Assembly (NCBI GenBank): GCA_963785645.1 | Contig: CAWAWG010000009.1 | Coordinates: 186,001-250,000 of the forward strand | Direction of reading: 5' to 3' | DNA length: 64,000 nucleotides | From: Trebonia sp963785645 | GTDB taxonomy: Bacteria; Actinomycetota; Actinomycetes; Streptosporangiales; Streptosporangiaceae | Part shown: positions 1 through 7,768 of the stretch, piece after piece | How the letters are laid out: each line of letters starts with the position of its first letter | How positions within the stretch are numbered: position 1 is the first letter of the stretch | Notes under the pieces: generated by a model | Databases searched by the model: none | What the model was told of the DNA's origin: nothing | What the model saw: only the letters and a program-made list of their open reading frames with translations | Made by a program: the position numbers and the translations under genes

Positions 1-327
1 CTGCTCGGCGGCGGGGTCGAGCCCGGCGAGACGCTGGAGGACTGCCTGGTCCGGGAAGTGATGGAGGAAGGCTGCGCCCGCGTCACCGACAGCCGCTACA
101 TCGGCTGCCAGCGCGTCGACGACCCTGACCATCCGGCTGGGCCCCAGCGCTATTACCAGACCCGCTTCTGGGCCCGGGTCGAGCTCCTGCCCTGGGACCC
201 GCGGCACGAGATCGATGAGCGCCGCCTGGTCCGGCCCGAAGACTTCCTCCGCACCCTGAGCTGGGGCACGGCGTCCACCGCGGCCACCATCCTCGCCGAA
301 GGACTCAAGGCCGAGGCCGAACGCTAA
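1..327 (+). CDS. Nudix hydrolase, C-terminal part (5' end outside window)
   Basis: The frame is open from base 1 and ends with TAA at 325-327, so only the last 108 residues are present. The Nudix box is visible at once: a GGGVEPGE start, an Arg-Glu pair 8 residues after the box Glu, and a Glu-Glu pair that coordinates the divalent metal. The box ends EEGC where the consensus is EExG, so the last box glycine is replaced by Cys. Nudix proteins hydrolyse nucleoside diphosphates linked to another moiety; the substrate cannot be told from this fragment. The tail with a conserved RPEDFL stretch is typical of small stand-alone Nudix proteins. Confidence 0.85.
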   Translation: MLGGGVEPGETLEDCLVREVMEEGCARVTDSRYIGCQRVDDPDHPAGPQRYYQTRFWARVELLPWDPRHEIDERRLVRPEDFLRTLSWGTASTAATILAEGLKAEAER

Positions 328-397
328 CAGACCCGCCGCGACGCACCCTGCTCGCGCGAGACGATCACCGTGGCGGCTCGTATCGGCCGGGGCGTCT

Positions 398-431
398 TGC
401 TTAAGACTTATTAATCAACATATGTTAAGCA
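398..431. promoter_or_regulatory. 7-bp inverted repeat at the HTH-MFS promoter
   Basis: TGCTTAA (398-404) and TTAAGCA (425-431) form a perfect inverted repeat with a 20-bp AT-rich spacer, in an otherwise GC-rich region. It covers the ATG at 422, so either translation starts at the in-frame GTG at 434 or the operator overlaps the coding start. It is the natural site for autoregulation by the HTH protein that follows (inference). Confidence 0.45.
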
Positions 432-997
432 GTGTGACCGAATCCTCCGCTAACCCGGCGGCGCTCCGGTTGCGCGCGCTGGCGCACCCGCTGCGGTGGA
501 AGCTGTTCGACATCGTGTTCCGTGAGGGGACGGCGACGGCGACCCGCTGCGCGGAGCTGACCGGAGAGAGCGTCGCGAGCTGCTACTACCACCTGAACAT
601 CCTCGGCAAGTACGGCTACGTGGAACCGGTGCCAGGGTCAGGCAAGGAGAAGCCCTGGCGTTCTGTCAGTACGCGCCAGGACCTGTCTGCACCCGGGCCT
701 GAGCTGGAGGACCGGCTGGCCTCCGAGGCAGCTACCGAGGCGTTCCTTGAGCACGAGTTCGACCGGTTGCTCAGGTGGAGGCGGCTGCAGGAGACCGAGC
801 CTGCGGAATGGCGGGACGCGGTCGGCGTCGGCGGCTCGACCATGTGGGTGACGGCTGAGGAGCTGCGGCAGATCCACGACGAGATCACGCCGATCCTGCG
901 GCGCTACATCCAGCGATCGGAGGATCCGGCGTTGCGTCCTTCCGGCGCACGCGCCGCCCGGGTGTTCTTTTTCACCGCCGTCAGCCCGCGGTCGTGA
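422..997 (+). CDS. ArsR-like winged-helix transcriptional regulator
   Basis: A 191-residue protein. Residues about 14-75 form a winged helix (LRALAHPLRWKLFDIV, then a recognition helix near SVASCYYHLNIL), as in ArsR/HTH-20 regulators that sense ligands or metals. The C-terminal 110 residues are helical and rich in Glu/Arg with no metal-binding Cys pattern, so a small-molecule ligand is more likely. The ATG at 422 lies inside an inverted repeat; the in-frame GTG at 434 is an alternative start and neither has a clear ribosome-binding site. Its stop overlaps the GTG start of the MFS gene (GTGA), so the two are co-transcribed and it probably controls that exporter. Confidence 0.85.
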   Translation: MLSSVTESSANPAALRLRALAHPLRWKLFDIVFREGTATATRCAELTGESVASCYYHLNILGKYGYVEPVPGSGKEKPWRSVSTRQDLSAPGPELEDRLASEAATEAFLEHEFDRLLRWRRLQETEPAEWRDAVGVGGSTMWVTAEELRQIHDEITPILRRYIQRSEDPALRPSGARAARVFFFTAVSPRS

Positions 998-2274
998 ACG
1001 CTCCCGCGCGCCGGCGCGGCGGCCTGTGGCGTCAGCGGGACTTCGGCCTGTTCTGGACCGGGGAGAGCATCAGCGAGGCCGGCAACTCCGTCACCGTCGT
1101 CGTGGTGCCGCTGATCGCCATCGACACCCTGCATGCCAGCACGTTCGTCGTCACGGTGCTGACCGCGATGGCCTGGCTGCCCTGGCTCCTCGTCGGCGTT
1201 CCCGCGGGAGCCTGGATCGACCGCCTGCCGCCCCGGCCGGTGATGCTGGCCAGCGACGTGATCTCGCTGACGGCGTACGGGAGCGTCCCGGTCGCCGCCT
1301 GGTTCGGGGTGCTGACCGTAACCCAGCTTGTCACCGTCACGCTGATCGCGGGAACAGCGACGGTGTTCTTCAGCAGTGCCTACCAGGTCCTGCTCCCCGG
1401 GATCGTCGACGAGGCGGACCTTGCCGAGGGGAATGCCAAGCTGATGGGCAGCCGCGAGGTCGCGCAGATCGGCGGGCCGGGGCTCGGCGGGCTCCTCGCC
1501 CAGTTGGCCGGCCCGGTCACCGGCCTGCTAGCCAACGCGGCGAGCTTTGCCGTCTCGTTCTGCTGCCTGGCCGCGATGCGGCAGCCGCGGGACCGCCGGT
1601 CGGGCACGCCCGCTGCCGGGGGCATGCTGGACGGTCTTCGCTTCGCCTGGCGAGATCCCTACCTGCGCGCGATGACGGCGTTCTCGTCGCTCGCCAACCT
1701 GGCACTCACCGGAGTCGATGCCCTCATCGTCGTCTTCCTGGTCCGCACCGTCGGGCTGTCCTCGGCCTCAGCTGGCCTCGTCGTGGCCAGCTTCGGCGTC
1801 GGCGGTGTCCTGGGCGCGCTCGTCGCCCGGCCCCTGGGACGGCGGTTCGGCACCGCGCGGGCCATCCTGGCCGCCGACGCAGGCGGCCTGTCCTGCGCTC
1901 TCCTGCTGCCCCTCACCGCAGCCGGCCCGCGGCTCGCGTGCGCCAGCGCCGCGATGGTATGCGTCGCCTGCGGCGTCGTCATCGCGAACGTGATCGTCGT
2001 CAGCTTCATGCAGGCCTACGTCCCGCCGGACATACTCGGCCGGGTCAGTTCCGCGACCAGAACCGTCGGCTACGCCATGATGCCCGCCGGGGCGCTGCTG
2101 GCCGGAGCCCTCGCCACCGCCCTCGGGATCAGGGACGCCCTGTGGATACTCACCGCCCTGATCGCCGCGTCCGGTCTCTTGTACCTGCTGACCCCCATGC
2201 GGCGGCTGCGCGACCTGCCGCAGCGACCAGCCGTGGACTCGGTCCCCGCACCCAGCACCTCGAGTCATGGCTAG
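994..2274 (+). CDS. MFS transporter (drug/macrolide-efflux-like)
   Basis: A 426-residue integral membrane protein with about 12 hydrophobic segments, starting with a cytoplasmic basic stretch and an FGLFWTGESISEAGNS first helix typical of the MefA/EntS-like branch of the major facilitator superfamily. The loop after helix 2 carries GAWIDRLPPRPVM, the family's conserved inter-helix 2-3 motif. It starts with GTG overlapping the TGA of the regulator gene and follows it in one operon. Proteins of this branch export hydrophobic compounds by proton antiport; the actual substrate is not evident. A small Pro/Ser-rich tail ends the protein. Confidence 0.85.
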   Translation: MNAPARRRGGLWRQRDFGLFWTGESISEAGNSVTVVVVPLIAIDTLHASTFVVTVLTAMAWLPWLLVGVPAGAWIDRLPPRPVMLASDVISLTAYGSVPVAAWFGVLTVTQLVTVTLIAGTATVFFSSAYQVLLPGIVDEADLAEGNAKLMGSREVAQIGGPGLGGLLAQLAGPVTGLLANAASFAVSFCCLAAMRQPRDRRSGTPAAGGMLDGLRFAWRDPYLRAMTAFSSLANLALTGVDALIVVFLVRTVGLSSASAGLVVASFGVGGVLGALVARPLGRRFGTARAILAADAGGLSCALLLPLTAAGPRLACASAAMVCVACGVVIANVIVVSFMQAYVPPDILGRVSSATRTVGYAMMPAGALLAGALATALGIRDALWILTALIAASGLLYLLTPMRRLRDLPQRPAVDSVPAPSTSSHG

Positions 2275-2461
2275 ACTGCCGCGTGCGGTGGAGACCGTAC
2301 GCTCGGGTCGGCATGCAGGCAAGCCCGCGTTGTATCCAGGGTGGGGCTGCCCGGCTGCCGTCGGATCGGCTAGGACCGGTCAGCTCTTCGGCTCGCCGCG
2401 TACCGAGTCCAGCAGGGCGCGGAGCAGCCGGTCGAGGCCGGGCATCCTTACTATCAGATGC

Positions 2462-2947
2462 ATGACTTTCATCGTCCGTTCCAGCGAAGCCGAGTTCCTC
2501 GGTGCCGAGGGCCTGCCCTCATCCGTGCGCTTGCTCGCCGACGCGAGCGACACCGGCGGCGCGCTCAGCACCCAGCGCGTCACCCTTGCTGCCGGGGTGG
2601 ACGGCGCGTCGCCGCATCTGCACAAGGGATCAAGCGAGCTGTTCTTCATCGTCGCGGGAGCCGCTCAGGTACTGGCCGGCTCCGAGGTCACGACGCTGCG
2701 AAACGGCGACCTGGCCGTCGTGCCGCCGGGGACGCCGCACGCGTTCGCCGCGGCGCCCGGGTCGTCCGCCGACATTCTCATCGTGATCACCCCGGGCGTT
2801 GAGCGGTTCGAGTACTTCCGGCTGCTCGCCCGGCTCCAACTCGGCGAGGCCAGCGTAGAGGACCTTCTCGCAGCGCAGGACCGCTTCGACAACCACTTCC
2901 TCAACAGCCCCGAATGGCACGACGCCAGGACACCGCCCCGGTCATGA
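2462..2947 (+). CDS. cupin-domain protein
   Basis: A 161-residue protein with one double-stranded beta-helix (cupin). The first cupin motif is SPHLHKGSSELFFIVAG, with two His and a Glu as metal ligands, and the second is PPGTPHAF with the fourth ligand His. The C-terminal helix (about 105-160) is a common extension. The open frame continues upstream to 2267, but the N-terminal 65 codons of that extension overlap the MFS stop, have no protein-like composition and precede a good start at ATG 2462. Such cupins are small metal-dependent oxygenases or isomerases, or ligand-binding proteins; no substrate can be assigned. Confidence 0.8.
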   Translation: MTFIVRSSEAEFLGAEGLPSSVRLLADASDTGGALSTQRVTLAAGVDGASPHLHKGSSELFFIVAGAAQVLAGSEVTTLRNGDLAVVPPGTPHAFAAAPGSSADILIVITPGVERFEYFRLLARLQLGEASVEDLLAAQDRFDNHFLNSPEWHDARTPPRS

Positions 2948-3000
2948 CGCGCAACCGCGCCTTACGCCGAAAAACCCCTATCAGGTAACAGGATCAGTGC

Positions 3001-3432
3001 TCAGCCGGCGGCGAGGGCGCTGTCGACCCAGGTCCGCAGGGTGGCCAGCGGGGCCGCGCCGGTCTGGCGGGCGGCTACCTGCCCGCGGCGCAGGACCAGC
3101 AGGGTCGGGATGGCCTGGACCTCGAAACGCTGCGAGATCTGCGGCGAGGTGTCGACGTTCACCTTGACCAGCTTGACCTTGCCTGCCAGGTCGCGGGCGA
3201 GCTGCTCGAGCGCGGGACTGACCATGCGGCAGGGCCCGCACCACGGGGCCCACAGGTCTACCACGACCGGGATCTTGGCCGCCTCGGCGATCTCGCCGAA
3301 GGTAGCGTCGTCGGCATCGGCGATCCAGGGCAGGGGCTCATGGCACTTGCCGCACCGGGGCGTCCCGGCCGCCGCGGCCGGCACCCGGTTAGCGGTGCCG
3401 CAGTGTGCGCACCGGACAACCGCGTCTGTCAT
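3001..3432 (-). CDS. trxC: thioredoxin with N-terminal zinc ribbon (Trx2/TrxC type)
   Basis: A 143-residue protein from ATG 3432. Residues 8-30 hold two CxxC pairs (C8/C11, C27/C30) forming the zinc ribbon of thioredoxin-2. The thioredoxin fold follows with the redox-active WCGPC at 64-68 and the cis-proline in AIPT at 108-110. It reduces protein disulfides in the cytoplasm and is usually linked to oxidative stress. The start is supported by homology of the zinc ribbon and a GGAG just upstream. No stop codon separates it from the upstream kinase-like frame, so translation from upstream would give a fused protein. Confidence 0.9.
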   Translation of the reverse strand: MTDAVVRCAHCGTANRVPAAAAGTPRCGKCHEPLPWIADADDATFGEIAEAAKIPVVVDLWAPWCGPCRMVSPALEQLARDLAGKVKLVKVNVDTSPQISQRFEVQAIPTLLVLRRGQVAARQTGAAPLATLRTWVDSALAAG

Positions 3433-4176
3433 GGCTCCATTATCCCTCGCCCCCACAGCGCTGTCGCCGACCGTTCTCTGGCAGACCCGCGAGCGGTCAT
3501 CCGGCAGCGCGTGCCCAGGCCTTTTGAGGGCAAGGATCTCGGCGGTACTGCTCTCCCGGGCGATATACGGGATGTCCAGTGCATAGCGCATCCGTTCGCG
3601 CGGAAGCCGGCGGTGCACCCCGGCGACGTCTTCGAGGATCTCGCCGTAGAGCGACGCCCCGTCCATGCAGAAGACGTCGATCAGCACAAGCCGCCCGTCG
3701 GCGGCTCTGCGGACGTGGGCCTCGTTCAAGTCGTGCCTGCCCCACCAGGGCGTCGACTTCCGGTACCGCGCATCGATGATCTGCGCTGCCCGCCGTACCT
3801 CCTCGAACTCCGCATCGCCGGCCGCGGTCCGCCACTGCTCGGCGACCTGGTCGGCGACCGCACGGTCCACAGGAGCGGCGAACTCCAGGAAGACGACAGA
3901 ACCACCGCCTTCGAGGTCGGCCGCCAGCTCGATCCTCGGCAGCCACCGGTTGCCGGCGCACTCGCGGCACAGGTCGACAAATGCCCAGTAGGCCGGATCG
4001 AACGGGCATACCCGCGCGACGACGGTTCCCTCCGGGGACCGCAGCGCCACCGCCCAGTCGCCCACCCCGCACGGCACCCACCCCCCTGCGGCTAGCTCGG
4101 CCAGGACCTGGCGATGAGACAGCGACTCCCAGGGCAGGCCGGGAACGGGAGGAAGGCCTGCACTCAGTTCAGGCAC
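3433..4176 (-). CDS. kinase-fold-like protein, in frame with the thioredoxin gene
   Basis: From a GTG at 4176 the frame runs 248 codons to the thioredoxin start with no stop between them, so a 391-residue fusion is possible. The sequence HDLNEAHVRRAADGRLVLIDVFCMDG resembles the catalytic/metal-binding stretch of small aminoglycoside-phosphotransferase or kinase-fold proteins (D-x4-N... IDxF), and an upstream FLEFAAPVD resembles a hinge. The last 35 residues before the thioredoxin Met are low-complexity and look like a run-out C terminus. Either a true fusion or loss of the stop codon by a small indel; I favour the latter. The function is unknown. Confidence 0.6.
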
Positions 4177-4415
4177 CGCAGCAACATACCGGCCCGCCAC
4201 CGGGCGACGCACCTGATTTACCTGGCCGCGGATGCAGCGGCACAGCGGTGCGGGCGTAGTCGAGAAGCTCGGGGAACTCCACCAGAAGGCGCGCGTCGCG
4301 GTGGGACGGTGCTGACCATGCATGGCTTTTCGAACTTTTCTTCGTGCAGTCGATATTTACGGCTCGCCGTGGGCCAGGACCGCGGACAGTGAGTCGCGTC
4401 GACCGGGTGGCGTTG

Positions 4416-5021
4416 TCAGGTCCAGCGGAAGGTGGACAGGATCGCGCCGAAGAGTTCGGCGAGGGTTGCGGCGTATTCGCCGGAGGGGTCGCCGTCGCCG
4501 AGGGTGGAGAAGGTGATGACCATCCACCGGTCGGCGCTGCCGGGGACGGGCACGGTGTACTCGACCCGCAGCGACGGCTGGTCGTCGCTGCCGTTCGGGG
4601 CGGCGATGCGCTCGACCCGGGCGGCGGGGGCGCCGTCCAGTGCGGTCAGTTCTCCGGGCTTGCCGCCGTCCCTGGCCGCTCGTTCGGCGATCGCGGTGAC
4701 CACGGCGAGGGGGTCGTCGGTGGCACTGCCGAGCGAGCCCTCGGCGATCAGGAAGGACGCAGGGACCGGGTTGGCATAGGCCTGGCCGCAGGCCAGGAAG
4801 AGCTCAAGGCCGCCCTCGTTCTTCGCCTGGCGGATCATCTTCTCCAGGCGGCGCTCCAGTTCGATCTTGGCGCTGGTGAACGCGTCGCGCGGTATCCCCT
4901 CCGGCGGCTCGCGGAACGCGGTCGCGATCACCTGGTGCGCCGTACCGGGCACCGCGTCCCTGACCGGGACCTGAACCCAGCCCGGCGGCAGCACGAGGCG
5001 GTAGCCGCTAGTTTCCGGCAT
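4416..5021 (-). CDS. putative LpqN/PsbP-like protein of the WXG100-linked cassette
   Basis: About 201 residues from ATG 5021, which overlaps the end of the preceding gene by 14 bases. It opens with YRLVLPPGWVQVPV and closes with a long helix, EYAATLAELFGAILSTF. That beta-rich start and amphipathic end resemble the Mog1/PsbP-like fold of actinobacterial LpqN-type proteins. No signal peptide or lipobox is seen, so it is likely cytoplasmic or exported by another route. As last gene of a minus-strand operon headed by a WXG100-like protein, it may be a chaperone or accessory of the exported protein (inference). The open frame reaches 5048 but the residues before MPETSGYRL look non-coding. Confidence 0.65.
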   Translation of the reverse strand: MPETSGYRLVLPPGWVQVPVRDAVPGTAHQVIATAFREPPEGIPRDAFTSAKIELERRLEKMIRQAKNEGGLELFLACGQAYANPVPASFLIAEGSLGSATDDPLAVVTAIAERAARDGGKPGELTALDGAPAARVERIAAPNGSDDQPSLRVEYTVPVPGSADRWMVITFSTLGDGDPSGEYAATLAELFGAILSTFRWT

Positions 5022-5700
5022 CGCTCTCTTTCTGCTGCTTCGGAACAATGCTGATGGCGCGGACGAATTCGTCGATGTGCGGCATGGCCGCCTGAAGCCA
5101 GCCGAGGTCGGTGCACATCGTCTTCAGGTGCAGGTCAGTCTCCAGCTCCTCGTTCCGGAAGGCGTAGCCGAGGAGCGCAACGACCTTCCTGCGGTGCTTC
5201 TCCTGCCGCTGCACGCACCACACCTTGATCCCGGTTCCCAGGTGCGCGGTGTGGAAGTCTTCCAGGATCGGCGGCTCGACCAAATCCGTGGTGTTGTACC
5301 CGGCCAGCAGCTTGAGTTGCTCGTCGCGTTCCTGCATGATCTCCCAGATACCGAGCATCACCGGGAGCGGACGGAAGCGGGGTGGGCCCATGTAGAAGTA
5401 CAGGTACTGTCCGAGCCAGCTCTTGTAGAGATCTTCGCGGATCTCCAGCATTCCCTTTACTGCCTTGTCTTCGGGGAGCCCGCCGCGTTTCCTCGCGATG
5501 ATTGCGAACGTCTCTGTTAGCGGCTTTATGACCTGTTCGTGCTCGGCATCGGTTGCCGGCGGAGGCAGCAGCGCCCAATCGACAGAGCGATATTCTCGTT
5601 CATTGGTGTCGTAGGTTGTTTTCCTACTGATCCCTTGGATAGAAGCACGAAATGCCTCGGTACGCAAGAAGCGTTCGGCTTCTGATCCCTCAGCGGCCAC
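5008..5700 (-). CDS. conserved hypothetical protein of the WXG100-linked cassette
   Basis: A 230-residue soluble protein starting with GTG at 5700 behind a strong AAAGGAGG ribosome-binding site, 38 bases after the preceding gene. It is mostly alpha-helical and aromatic-rich (SWLGQYLYFYMGPPRF near the middle, then LLAGYNTTDLVEPP). I see no catalytic motif, signal peptide or membrane segment. GC content is lower than in the neighbours, as is that of the preceding gene, which suggests acquisition as a unit. Between an apparent exported protein and an LpqN-like gene, it is a candidate chaperone, EspG-like adaptor or immunity protein, but none of these is shown by sequence. Confidence 0.65.
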   Translation of the reverse strand: MAAEGSEAERFLRTEAFRASIQGISRKTTYDTNEREYRSVDWALLPPPATDAEHEQVIKPLTETFAIIARKRGGLPEDKAVKGMLEIREDLYKSWLGQYLYFYMGPPRFRPLPVMLGIWEIMQERDEQLKLLAGYNTTDLVEPPILEDFHTAHLGTGIKVWCVQRQEKHRRKVVALLGYAFRNEELETDLHLKTMCTDLGWLQAAMPHIDEFVRAISIVPKQQKESDAGN

Positions 5701-5738
5701 CGGGCCACCTCCTTTTTATTCCTAGTGCTGGTTCCTAG

Positions 5739-7211
5739 CTAATTTCTCGCGAACTCGGTCATGTGCACGATGAAGTCGGTCGGCCCGAACGCCTCGGCAA
5801 CGTTGACGACCGGGATGCCGACGTCCGCCGGGAGCGCGTAGGTTACGTCGTCCTTGAGGTGATTGTACGTAGGAGAGGCCAGGCTCAGTGCCTTGTCGAC
5901 CCCGTCAACGGTTGTACCGCTCAAGAAAGTGATCGCGTTCTTCGTCCCGAGTGGCTTAAGGGTCTTTAGTGCCTGTGCGATCTTCTGGTTATCAGGGAAA
6001 CGCTCGGCGAACTTAGTCACGTTTCCGATAGCGTTTCCTGTACCGTTACTTCCGTGCTGGGTCAGGTTCTTCATGGTGTTGAGGGCGGCATTTTTGTTGC
6101 CCTCGGCCAATTTTTCGATATTTTCTATTTCTTCTTCGGCGTTGCCCTTGGCGAAACTATCCGCCTTTTCGCCAAACGCTTCGACGTGATCCGCGAACTT
6201 GCTTGCCGCCTCGGTAAATCCGTCGTCCCCAGACTCCAAGGCTTCCTGTTTGAGTCCGTTTGCCTGGTCTACGAGTCCCTTGACGGCTCTGGTAAGCCCC
6301 TGGTCTTCCTGGATGGCCTCGACGGCGGCGTCCTTGGCGGTTGTCTCGGCGGTCTCCGCGCCGGCATCGAGGAAAGCGCCGAAGCCGAGGGTGGCCAGGG
6401 CGAAGATGTCCAGGCCGACGTCGACCCACGAGCCGTTGCCCGTCGCTGCCAGGATGGTATGGATGCCCAGTTCGGTCAGCAGCAGCCCGCCGGCGATGAG
6501 CAGGAACACCAGGGCTGCTCCCGCGGTCAGGATGACCGCGATGATGGCGCAGGCCGTGGCGATGTAGCCGATGATGGTCGCGATCGTCTTGAGGTTGTCC
6601 GCGATGGCGGCGATCTCCTGTTTGAACTGGTCCCACCAGCTGTCGGCGAGCGAGTCGTGGCTGGCGCCGCTGATCTTCTGGGCTGCGGTGGCGCCTGCGG
6701 TGTCGCGGTGCGTGGTGGCCTTGCCGAGCAGGACCTGTGCGTCCGAGAGGGCGGCCTGCGCGGACGACTGCGTCTGCTGGTACTGCTGCTTGTCCGTGGC
6801 GTACTGCTGCCCGGCGGCCGCCGGGGCGCTGGCCGGGGGCGGCTGCGGAGCCTGCAGCTTGCGCAGCTGCTCGTAGGGTCCCTCCGCCTCCTGCAGTGCG
6901 GTCAGCGAGGTGGCCTGTGCCTCGGCCAGGTTTTCCGACCACTCGCCGGTCGCGTCGGCGACGGTCTCGTACCGTGTCGCGACCTTGTCCAGGTCCTGCG
7001 AGAGCTGCTGGGCGTGCGCGCGGAGCGTGCCGGCGTACTGGCCCTTTAAAGTGGTGTCATCGGCGATCTTCTGCAGCATTGTGATCTGCGAGCGCAGTTC
7101 CTGCGCCGTCTGGCCGAGGCGGCGCGACTCCGCGCTCACCGCCTCGGGACTGCCAGGCACCGGGTCGGCATCAAGCCCGAGCGGTGACCAGTCATAAGGC
7201 CGGGATGTCAC
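5739..7211 (-). CDS. large WXG/LXG-like putative type VII secretion substrate
   Basis: A 490-residue protein from GTG 7211 (GAGG seven bases upstream). Residues about 25-110 form a long helical hairpin (LGQTAQELRSQITMLQ...YETVADATGEWSENLAEAQ) resembling WXG100/LXG N-terminal domains recognised by ESX machinery. A Pro/Ala/Gln linker (about 125-165) follows, then two adjacent hydrophobic helices (about 208-250, ATACAIIAVILTAGAALVFLL), a Glu/Lys-rich helical region, and a C-terminal domain ending DFIVHMTEF without a recognised toxin motif. The 5.75-6.2 kb stretch is unusually AT-rich for this window. It starts 4 bases after the WXG100-like gene ends, so the two are translationally linked. It is probably an exported effector or membrane-acting protein; its target is unknown. 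Confidence 0.7.
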   Translation of the reverse strand: MTSRPYDWSPLGLDADPVPGSPEAVSAESRRLGQTAQELRSQITMLQKIADDTTLKGQYAGTLRAHAQQLSQDLDKVATRYETVADATGEWSENLAEAQATSLTALQEAEGPYEQLRKLQAPQPPPASAPAAAGQQYATDKQQYQQTQSSAQAALSDAQVLLGKATTHRDTAGATAAQKISGASHDSLADSWWDQFKQEIAAIADNLKTIATIIGYIATACAIIAVILTAGAALVFLLIAGGLLLTELGIHTILAATGNGSWVDVGLDIFALATLGFGAFLDAGAETAETTAKDAAVEAIQEDQGLTRAVKGLVDQANGLKQEALESGDDGFTEAASKFADHVEAFGEKADSFAKGNAEEEIENIEKLAEGNKNAALNTMKNLTQHGSNGTGNAIGNVTKFAERFPDNQKIAQALKTLKPLGTKNAITFLSGTTVDGVDKALSLASPTYNHLKDDVTYALPADVGIPVVNVAEAFGPTDFIVHMTEFARN

Positions 7212-7215
7212 GTCA

Positions 7216-7518
7216 TCACCTCTTCGCGGCTGGGCTGCCGGACTTCGTCAGCTGGCTGGCGAGCTCGGTGTCCGCGCCCTGGAACGCCTGCCGGGACTGG
7301 CGGGACATCGTGTGCAGCGTCTCCATCCGGTCCAGTATCTGCTTGCGGTGGTAGGACCAGTCGCCGTAGAACCCGCCCATCGCCGAGGTAACGCCGCCGA
7401 ATCCCCAGTCCGAGTCCACGGCAACCGACGACGAAGAGCCGCCGATCTGCTGGTGCAGCCTGGTCAGCAACTGCTCCGACTGCTCAAGGACCTGGTAGTC
7501 CACGATGAGGTCAGACAC
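7216..7518 (-). CDS. WXG100-like small secreted protein
   Basis: A 100-residue, cysteine-free, all-helical protein of the size of ESAT-6/CFP-10 proteins. The turn between helices reads SDWGFGGVTSAMGGFYGDWSYHRK, with W-x-G-like elements (DWGF, GDWSY) in place of a canonical WXG. A helix of repeated heptad-like residues precedes it (QVLEQSEQLLTRLHQQIGG) and QSRQAFQGADTELASQL follows. It heads the minus-strand operon that continues with the 490-residue protein. WXG100 proteins are exported as dimers by type VII systems and are often the partner of a larger substrate. No EccC/EccD genes lie in this window, so the secretion machinery would be elsewhere. Confidence 0.7.
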   Translation of the reverse strand: MSDLIVDYQVLEQSEQLLTRLHQQIGGSSSSVAVDSDWGFGGVTSAMGGFYGDWSYHRKQILDRMETLHTMSRQSRQAFQGADTELASQLTKSGSPAAKR

Positions 7519-7768
7519 GAGTGCCTCCAGTCAGGTAAGCGGCGGCTGCTCGCCGCCAACCCAGTGCGCGGTCAACCACCACGCCGACAGGTCGCCCGCT
7601 AGCAGCCAGGTAACGGATAGCGAACCAATGTATATCTACCGTTATCACGTAAAGGTGGTCGACCTGGTTCAGATCGCACGCAACCGGAGACCCAATCATT
7701 GGGCGACCCACTATTCGGGCGGTATGGAGCGTGCCCTACCAGGGATCTTGCCTGCCCGCGACCGTGGT
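7519..7768. promoter_or_regulatory. spacer upstream of the WXG100-linked operon with a TAACGG/CCGTTA dyad
   Basis: This 250-bp gap holds the presumed promoter of the four-gene minus-strand cassette. TAACGG (7611-7616) and CCGTTA (7639-7644) form an inverted pair around an AT-rich stretch (TGTATATC) that could include the -10 element. The region is markedly more AT-rich than its flanks. I see no gene in it. Confidence 0.35.

Noticed and set aside
2267..2461. N-terminal extension of the cupin protein
   Set aside because: It overlaps the MFS stop, has no protein-like composition, and a Met at 2462 begins the conserved cupin.
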